A stretch of 64,000 bases of DNA from Adineta vaga. Its lineage: Eukaryota > Rotifera. Below are positions 56,104 to 64,000 of this stretch, piece after piece. Numbering within the stretch: the first letter of the stretch is position 1; every line of letters starts with the position of its first letter. The stretch spans positions 11,656,001 through 11,720,000 of the forward strand of contig CP075497.1 of NCBI GenBank assembly GCA_021613535.1, in the 5' to 3' direction. Position numbers and translations under genes: made by a program. A model generated the notes under the pieces. The model was not told the DNA's origin. It saw nothing but the letters and a program-made list of their open reading frames with translations, and did no database searches.

Positions 56104-59100
56104 TTAAACGTTTAAAAAGTTTTTATTTGGAAATGTTAATGTTAAAGATGATGAAGCTAAAAATGAAATAAATCTTTTCTTTTTTCAAATCAAAAACAAT
56201 TTTACCTGCAGATGGTTCAGCAAGAAAACCATTTTCTTTTGCATACTGTTCCCATTTATCATCGTCTTCGGCAATCGTTAACCAACGTTCACGACCACTT
56301 GAATCTTCAAGTTTACGTAAATCACAATATAATTGATAGTCCTGTAGAGAAACATTATCGTTAGTTTCTTCAAGAAAAGGAAATAAAACACTTCATGCAC
56401 ACACCTCGAAAAAAGCTTGTTTGAGTGCACTAGCTGCAGCTAGTCGATGTCCAGCATTAACTTGAAGCAAATGATGTGCAATCAGATCAATTGCTAAAAG
56501 AATTCGTTAATTATCATGCAAGAAAATCAAAACAATCTTTTACATGCATTATCAAATCGAATCTCATGCAAAGTCAAATCATATATTTCGAGAAAAGAAA
56601 AAAAGAATCTCAACCTGAAGCCATGGTTGAAGAAAAACTTTATTAATCAATAATCTCCTTCGATTATCCAATGTTAATAAACTTTGTAAAAAACTTAATG
56701 CTATGAAAATGTAAAAGATTCGATGTTCGATCTCAATAGAAGAACACATACCTTCATTTGATATATCTCTCCATGGAGTTGTTGGAAACATAAAATTTGC
56801 ATTACGAATTTGCTGAAAATTACAAAGAAAGATGAAACAATGAACAAAATTTGAAATATTTTCTTACATCTTCAATTTCTTCGTCTTCATTAAATGGAAA
56901 TGTACCACTTAATCTAAATGTATGAGAATAGATTTAGTTCCAGAAATTGAATTCTACTTACGAAACATAGATGATTACGCCACAAGACCACATATCTAAT
57001 GATCGATTATATCCTTTTTCCAATCGAATTTCAGGTTTCAATGCTTCTGGAGCTGGAAATAAGAGAAGACAAAAATATATTTAGAATCTAGTTCTAAACA
57101 ACAAGCCAATGTACCCGTGTAACTTAAAGAACATATTAAGGATTACAGAAACATTTCTTTTTTCTAAATACGCCCCCATGAGTACCATCGATTGAAAAGA
57201 AAGTACATATTTAATATTTATATCAGTATGAATTTCCACTAAAAATACTACTCTTCTATTCTTTTCATAGATTTTCTATAGAAGTAATGTAAGACTATTG
57301 TGTTAACACACTTTCATCTCGAATTTATTTCATCATTGTTATCAAAGAAACCGTCTAACACGCAATTATGCATACTTTTGTAGTTATTTCTCAGATTCAA
57401 TGAAGACGTGCAAAATATGATTTTCTATTTCAAATTGAGAAATTTAGTTTCTGATAACTTTCATCTTACTCTCAACGAACAGATGATTAATTTTCTCTAG
57501 ATTCATTTCAGCTTATGTATCGTCAACTTTTTTTCCGAGTAAATGATGATTAAAATAATCTCTTAGTCTAAAAGAGAAACTTTCCATACGTAAATAAGCA
57601 GGCGTGCCAACAATGGATCGTCGAAATGATTTTTCTCCAATAATTCTCGCAAAACCGAAATCACATAGTTTTGTTTGTGGAAAATCTTGTGCTTGTGCCA
57701 AAAGAACTATTCAAACAGCAAAAACAAACGGAACTTCAGCAATGAAATTAAATTCAAACAAACCATTTTCAGGTTTTAAATCACAATGTACAATTGATTT
57801 ACTATGTAAATATCTTAATGCTACAAGAACCTAGACAAGAATCAAAGATTTTCAATCAATCAAATCATTGTTTCTTTCTTTACTTGATAGATTAAAAACT
57901 TTGTTTGTCGTTCATTCAAACGTTTTGTTGGTTGCGATAAAATCATTTCCAACATATCTGAATGTAATTTTTCCATAACAAGATAAAACTAAATAAAATA
58001 TAAAAGAGATTCATCGATTTCATGTTTTTCTTCTTCTCTTACTTTCCCTGGTGTATCGAACATTGCATGTAATTTAATCACACCAGGGTGTGAAGCTTCT
58101 TGTAAAATATCAACTTCTCGATGAATTTTTTCTTCCTGTTCACTAAACCGCGCTTTATCAATAACTTTAATGGCTACTTGTTCTCGTGTTTCTAACGAAT
58201 GACCACCATAAACTGTTCCGAATTGTCCACTACCAAGAACTTCAATGGGATTTATTTTATATAATTCATTAATATCACGATTTTGTGATCGAGATGAAAC
58301 AATTGTAAACACATTTTTTACTTCATTTCCACTATTATTATATGCTAAAAGTGCTTGTCGAATTTGTGTATAAGCATTTCGAGCATGTTGCGATGAATGT
58401 GTTAAATCATATTGCTTCGAAGAAAAAGATCATCAATTTTTTTTTGGATTAAGAAAACAAAGTGAAACTTTACTCGATTTCTTGTTCGTTTACATCCACA
58501 ATAAAAAATAAGTTGTTCCGTTCGAATTTCAAAATAATGCTCTTTATCATCATTAGTATTCAATTGTAATAAGACGTGTTCCAAAGCAATTTCACGAGAA
58601 AATTTATTAGTTGTTTCGTTTTGATACATTGTGATATATCTAATAAGAAAATAAAAGAAAATTCGTCATTGATTTTTATGAACATACGAAGCATCAACAC
58701 GCCAATAATGACGTTTTTCTGTTAATGGATCTTTCTCGGTTATATGAATCATCCATCCTTCCCAAAAAAGAGCACCACCATCAGCTTTCTTTATACGTTT
58801 AATACTTTGAATAAGACGTTGTGCACGAATATTTGCATGATGAACATTTTCACCATCCTCATCTTCATCTGGAGGACAATTGATTGGTGATGAAGAAAAA
58901 TCTCGTAAATGATTGCCAACTGTTAAATCATCACTGGTTTCACGAGATGATTCATCATCATCTATACAAAACTCAACAATGCATATAATTCATTTTTCTA
59001 TTATATTTTATTTTTACCTTGATTACTGTTCTGCATCGTCATTCCTCGACAATTTTTTGTTACATTTGGTATACATTTTTTATGTACACTCATTTTACAA

Positions 59101-61782
59101 TCTAAATTCAACGATTTTTAAACAAAAATTTAGTTGATTTTCATCAAATACCTTTACACCGGTAACCTTGTTTAACAAGACCTTTTAATAAACGTCTACA
59201 AATATAACATTTCGTTGGAGCACGATAACTATGAACGTAAAAGCAATGTGGCAATGCAGTAGGTAATTCGGCACCGGTTAATGTCAAACGTTTTTTAATA
59301 TCGCCAGAAATCTATAATGAAAATGATATTCTCTTGGAAGAATCAAACGTCAATTCAGTCAATTTTCATTCGGATAGATATTTGATTAATTATCTTATGT
59401 AAAACAGATGATCATGCTCATTTGTTTAGTATTCTATTCAATTCCCTGAGAAGCAAATACAAAAATGAATCATATTTACATCATCATCATGTGAGCATGC
59501 CACATCGGATATTTTTCTTGCCATCGGCGAACAATTATCAGGCAAATCGGATACACATCTTTTATGAAAATTTCGAGCGCATCCTATGAAAAGACAATGG
59601 ATTTATTTCAAAATAAAGAAAGAACTTTTACCTTCACATTTCATTCCTTGTTTATAAAGACCAAATAGAAATTGACCACATAGATCACAAAATGTTGGTG
59701 ATAAATATGTATGTAAACTGAGAACATGTGGAACGAGACGAGTGCATTCGCTCATGATGTACGCTAGAAGAAAATAAACGGGAAAAATGAACTGATTAGT
59801 TGATGTTTCTAAAGAATGAGAATCGGAGTTATAGATCGATTGATTAATCAACTTTGACGAGAAGAAAAAAAAGACAAATCGAAAACATCATATTCTCTTT
59901 TTTTTATCTTTTAATTTGCACCTAATGAATAAATAAATATTAGTTTGAAATAACAATAGAAAGAAAGAGAGAAAAAAAGGGGGGAGAGAGAGAGGAACTC
60001 CAAAGGAAATAGATATGTGTGAAGTTTCCTCTATATAATTTATGGATATATTTCAACGAATATGAAGATGTTCATCGGCCGTATAATTAAATTGATTATA
60101 CAAGCGGATAACATACTAATAAGAAAGAAGAATATTCATTTTTTTTTATAGAATTTCGTTAAATCAATGACTGAAGATAAAAATACTTTCTTTATCTGGT
60201 TTTTAGTAATAAACTTATCAAATAGTTGATCTGTATTCTAGAGAAGAAAAGATCCGTTTATATTTCTTATTTTTTCCTTCTTTGCTCGACTATTTGTTGA
60301 TAGTCGATACAACAAGCGATACCGGACGAAAAAGATAGTTACAGAAATGCCACCATACACAAATACAAATTCTCCTTTTGTCTACTAGCCCTTTTTTTGG
60401 TTCTTCTTTGTGACGAATACTCGACAAACACGTGTTATCTTTGTCGTAGTCAACAGAAGTAAAATTGGCATGTGTAAGACGAGCAAACGTGCGATAAGCA
60501 TCCGTTATTGTTGTCAGTTGAAATAGGACAAAAAGAAAAATACTATAAATCAAGGTTGATCACACATTGAGATCATTAACAAATATATACTGAATAAGTC
60601 AATAGAAACTCACAAGAGAAACGATATTATTACCTGGATCTAAATATATTTATATGAAGAAAAAGAAGAAAAACGGAAATGCTTGCCTTTCTTCAAACCG
60701 ACATAGAACGCAATTACAAGCACTCTTTATACATCATATATATTAGCAAATGCATGCTTTTGATTAAAAAAAACCCGAAGAAAATGAAGACATACCAAGC
60801 AAAGTTATACGAGACTATGGGAGAGAATAAAGAAAAGAAAATGATGATAATGAAAAATAAGGCGAGCACATATAAAAGCGAAATTCTATGTAAACATGAA
60901 AAAAGAAATGATAAATAGAACTCGAAATATGATCAGTTATGCACGTAATACTAGTTGCTCTCAATTAGAAGAGAAAACGCGTCAAATAATCTTGTCGACA
61001 AAGATGGATTTCGGATGACGGGAGGTCCACTATTTTTCTGTTGCTTATTGTTATACATTCACTATACATTCTTCAACACGCACATCCGATTGTCTGTATA
61101 CATTCATAAGCATGAATCTAAATATGTTGAGATAAAAAGGCATATTAGCTCTTTAAGAGAGCACAAACGTTCTGCTGACATTTAGAAAAGAATCGAGAAA
61201 AATTAGCTTGATTATTTTATTTATTAATTGAAGAAAAACATTCAATGAAAATATTATATCAACAGAAGACTTCAAGGTATTTAGAATTGCCTTTAGAAGA
61301 AGAAAAAAAGAAGGAAAAGTCTTTTTCTTCTTCTTTGCTCAGAATCCATTAAATTCATTACTTTACTGCTTTTCTTTTCATTAATAACTTACGTGATATA
61401 ATGACTTCAACAATTGTATCTGGAATAAGAATATCTTTCGGTTTAAGTGGTATGATCATTGAATATGATGATGGTTCGTATCGAAATAATAATATTCGAT
61501 TTTGTAATGATTTGATATTTTGATCAGGACACTGAATTTCAAAAGAAAACATCGAATTATCTTATTTTCAAATACGTTTTTTTTCAAACAAACCATTGTT
61601 TCAATGAATCGTACTGCAACTTCTCGTAATGTATTCATAGTTAAATTAAATGGACTCATAGTAATGTTCACCTTTTGATGATAGATACCAAATTTAATTT
61701 CAAATGTATAATTTTTATTTCGAATATCTGTTGACGACATGCCATGGAAACAGGAATTAGTTCCACTAGTTAAACGAACCAT
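56104..61782 (-). CDS. PRKD: Protein kinase D with a pair of alternative kinase-domain exons
   Basis: Minus strand: 61782-61594, 61531-61393, 59763-59632, 59583-59480, 59311-59152, 59101-59018, 58961-58688, 58639-58474, 58414-58043, 57988-57884, 57830-57764, 57706-57590, 57052-56962, 56913-56868, 56812-56752, then either 56700-56615 or 56493-56405, then 56341-56206 and 56156-56104; 793 or 794 residues. Domains in order: ubiquitin-like N-terminus ([26 protein letters not shown]), two C1 fingers (from about His122 and 203), PH domain (about 330-415), and CAMK-type kinase. The kinase has GSGQFG (477-482), Lys499, HCDLKPEN (Asp592), DFG (613-615), and activation-loop Ser624 and Ser628 in [19 protein letters not shown] reads PPE. 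The kinase answers diacylglycerol and PKC. Introns of 1629 and 537 bases interrupt it; the others are short. Confidence 0.93.
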
Positions 61783-62417
61783 AGACTAACTCTTGTTTTT
61801 TATTTGTTTACATTTTCGATTGAAGAAAATGTTTATTATTTCGAATAAATATTTTCCCGAAACGAAATTATTCTTAACATTTACGATGTTTTTACAATAG
61901 AAAAATCGTTTCTACAAACAAAATTAATTGTTTGATTTGTTTTGTTTTCAACTAGCGACATCTTAATTAACCAATCCATATCGATTTTTCAAGATTTATA
62001 AGAACAGGAAATATTTTCTTTTGTTTGATTACTTTTTTCCAAGTACTTCAATTGAAATAAGAATAAAATGCTCATAAATAAAGAGCTTTATTAGACTTAC
62101 TCATGCGAAAGTACTTTTTTAAATCATAACAAAAAAAACAAAATAAATCTTTTAAAAATATTACAATCAATTTATTTTTAATCTAATCGATACTATTAAA
62201 GAATTCGAAGTACATGAAATTATCTTAATCAGTTTATATTATCACGAATAATTCGTGTGATCAAACACTTTGTTGTTTTTTTGAAAGGTACATTCTAATT
62301 TTGAAGATTTGTTCTTTGCTTTTTATTATATGAGAAAAGAAAAGAACATAATTCATTTCGACGAATTAACACAGATACTAATAATCGCATACGGAAATAA
62401 ATAATTTTCTTTGACTT
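61783..62417. other. Intergenic, 635 bases
   Basis: AT-rich spacer between two minus-strand genes; promoter of protein kinase D and 3' UTR of RNF41. No acceptor next to the kinase ATG, so an independent promoter is likely. Confidence 0.45.
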
Positions 62418-63766
62418 CTATTCAACACCATGTGCAAATATCATGACAATACCAGGTTCTGTAACTAAAAAATTCAAATCAAAATTTTCTCTACATCAAA
62501 TAGTTTTCGATCTTCATACTCATCAATTGATCCATATGTCGATTATCACAACCAAGTACAACTACTGCTTGTTTACCTATAATACGTCGACAAACATAAC
62601 TTTCATAATGTCGTCTATTCAACTGTCGGAGTTTCTAAAAGAAATCAATTCATTTGTTTTTTTTTCAATAAACTATTGATTTCAACGTACCAAGTGTGGA
62701 TAAACCTTGTGGCCAATGTCGTTCATGTGCATTTTCCATAAGATCATTGGTTATATTTATTGGACAACCACTTTCTAATAGAGCACGTTTAATAACTGCT
62801 TGTAAAACACCATCAGGAGTTGAAATCATTCCACCCCAACGTGTCACCCGTGCCAATTGTAAACTAATCGACCATCTAAATGAATTCCAAATCATATCAT
62901 CAATAAATATCTCATTTAATTTTACCTTAAAATTTCATCATTTTCTACTCGTTCAAAGACTCGAGATATCGTTGGATTATTCATACGAAGAACACGAATG
63001 AATTCCTATGAATAAAAACACAAAAAAACAAATTCCTCGATTAGTCATTTAGAAAATTTTTACTTGAAGTGTTCGAACTTCTCCTTTATACAAATCCATA
63101 TCCGTTCGATATCTTTGTAATTCATTTTTAACATTATCAAGTTCATTTCTCAATGATTGAATACAATTATGAGTCTATTTGATTCGAAAATAATATTTAA
63201 AAAACAAGAAATATATCGAAAGAATATTCTTACAGTAGCATTATCTTTTGATATCATCATTCCACATCCATTTTCACATTCAATTAATTTCTTTGGATTA
63301 AACTCACATTCAGCTAAATGATTTGCAAGTGCATCTAATTTAACTATTGCTGTACATCCTTCATTTTCACATGTAATATTCAATCTAGTTAAATAAATAC
63401 AATGGATGAAATTAAATCAAGAATTCAAACTTACCGACTAAGTAAGTTTTTTAAGATTCGTGGAACGGGTTTTAATTGATCTGATTCCATTGGTGTTCGA
63501 TCGATCGGACATGTTTGAACACGTGAAAGCCATTCATTAATACAAATCTAATAGAATTTAAAATGAAAAAAATGAAGTTATTTTGTGATATTTACTTGAC
63601 AAAAAGCATGTTCACATGTTGGAGCATGAAGAGGATCTTGAAGAACACCACCACAAATCGCACCTAAGAAAAAATTCTTTCAACGAAATCTTTTTTTTTA
63701 AATCATAGACATACAAGTTAGTTCTTCATCTACACCATTAGGAAAACGTTGAATATCAAAACCCAT
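62418..63766 (-). CDS. RNF41: E3 ubiquitin ligase RNF41/NRDP1, with frameshift in the C-terminal part
   Basis: Minus-strand exons 63766-63715, 63663-63596, 63547-63435, 63384-63234, 63174-63064, 63006-62936, 62875-62691, 62634-62520 and 62464-62418. It opens MGFDIQRFPNGVDEELTC and has a RING finger (CAICGG..CEHAFCQICINEW..CPIDR), SIAH/TRAF-type zinc fingers (CENEGCTAIVKL; CENGCGMM), a coiled coil, and the substrate-binding domain LARVTRWGGMISTPDGVLQA, ENAHERHWPQGLSTL. NRDP1 ubiquitinates ErbB3 and other targets. The last conserved block (QLNRRHYESYVCRRIIGKQA and TEPGIVMIFAHGVE) is present in exons 8-9 but in the wrong frame: one extra base in exon 8 (ACTCCGACAG) makes the read frame stop soon after the junction. 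Without that base the protein would be 303 residues (human 317). It may be a sequencing error or a real truncation. Confidence 0.88.
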
Positions 63767-64000
63767 CTTTAATTATCAATCAGACTATTTACAAAAATGA
63801 TTGTCCTTCATTGTAATGGAAAAATGTGATTGTCAAATGATCATCGTTATCGGATGGCTGATAAGACTAACCAGTGTTAAACGATGTTGTTTTTTCTCAT
63901 TAGTGACAACTATTGAAATGAAAATAAGTTATATCGACATCTATAAAACAAACTGATTTCAAATGAACTTGTGAAAGATTGAAAATATTTTGTTCGTTGG
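63767..64000. other. Upstream region of RNF41 to window end
   Basis: 234 bases, AT-rich, probably the RNF41 promoter; nothing else seen. Confidence 0.4.

Noticed and set aside
56405-56700. Reading both alternative kinase exons as consecutive exons
   Set aside because: The phases do not fit: the second exon would be read out of frame and stop within four codons.
60290-60553. Minus-strand frame resembling a Cys-rich secreted peptide with dibasic sites
   Set aside because: The apparent first methionine is a TTG codon; there is no ATG, and the frame lies inside the long protein kinase D intron.

Overview
The window looks like nuclear DNA of a small, gene-dense animal. It is about 70% A+T, the genes have many short introns (mostly 46-65 bases, GT..AG, often GTAAGT or GTTTGT donors), and nearly every recognisable protein has a clear metazoan orthologue. 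Several genes are packed head to tail with 24-142 bases between stop and next ATG and a pyrimidine-rich 3' splice site at or near the downstream ATG, which points to operons resolved by spliced-leader trans-splicing. Together with two intronless tandem hydrolase genes and decayed duplicate loci, this best fits a rotifer, probably a bdelloid. That is an inference; no species marker was seen. All exon structures were worked out by hand from reading frame, splice signals and family similarity.

Layout: 1-261, end of a WDR19/IFT144-like gene. 3215-8901 (+): FKBPL-like, ER glutathione peroxidase (GPX7/8), two tandem alpha/beta hydrolases, a short-chain dehydrogenase. 11039-13933 (+): a secreted prohormone-like gene, a small secreted ORF, nucleoside diphosphate kinase. 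16023-23143 (-): LRRC71, a 31-residue ORF, C4orf33, an HRI-like eIF2alpha kinase, SEC11. 23650-28190 (+): relics of EMC2 and PPP1R21 in two tandem decayed copies plus a TDP-43-like relic, followed by about 3 kb of near-empty DNA. 31228-44138 (-): C1D, TOP3B, PSMA5, an AT-hook/polyQ orphan, BMS1, NUDCD3. 45601-48914 (+): a 997-residue zinc-finger protein that may derive from a transposase. 49050-52426 (-): two type II membrane proteins (DUF3431-like and FkbM-like). 53458-54365 (+): coiled-coil protein. 55244-63766 (-): a small orphan, protein kinase D, RNF41/NRDP1.

Most genes are unrelated housekeeping or signalling genes. Some share a theme: SEC11, GPX7/8 and the EMC2 relic act at the ER; WDR19 and LRRC71 are ciliary; BMS1, C1D and TOP3B act on RNA or DNA. 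The short-gap groups NUDCD3>BMS1>orphan, SEC11>HRI, FKBPL>GPX and TOP3B>C1D are the best operon candidates.

The most notable observations are a pair of apparently mutually exclusive exons in the protein kinase D catalytic domain, the 24-base NUDCD3-BMS1 junction, a 168-base identical tract shared by the tandem hydrolases, and a one-base frameshift at the last conserved part of RNF41.
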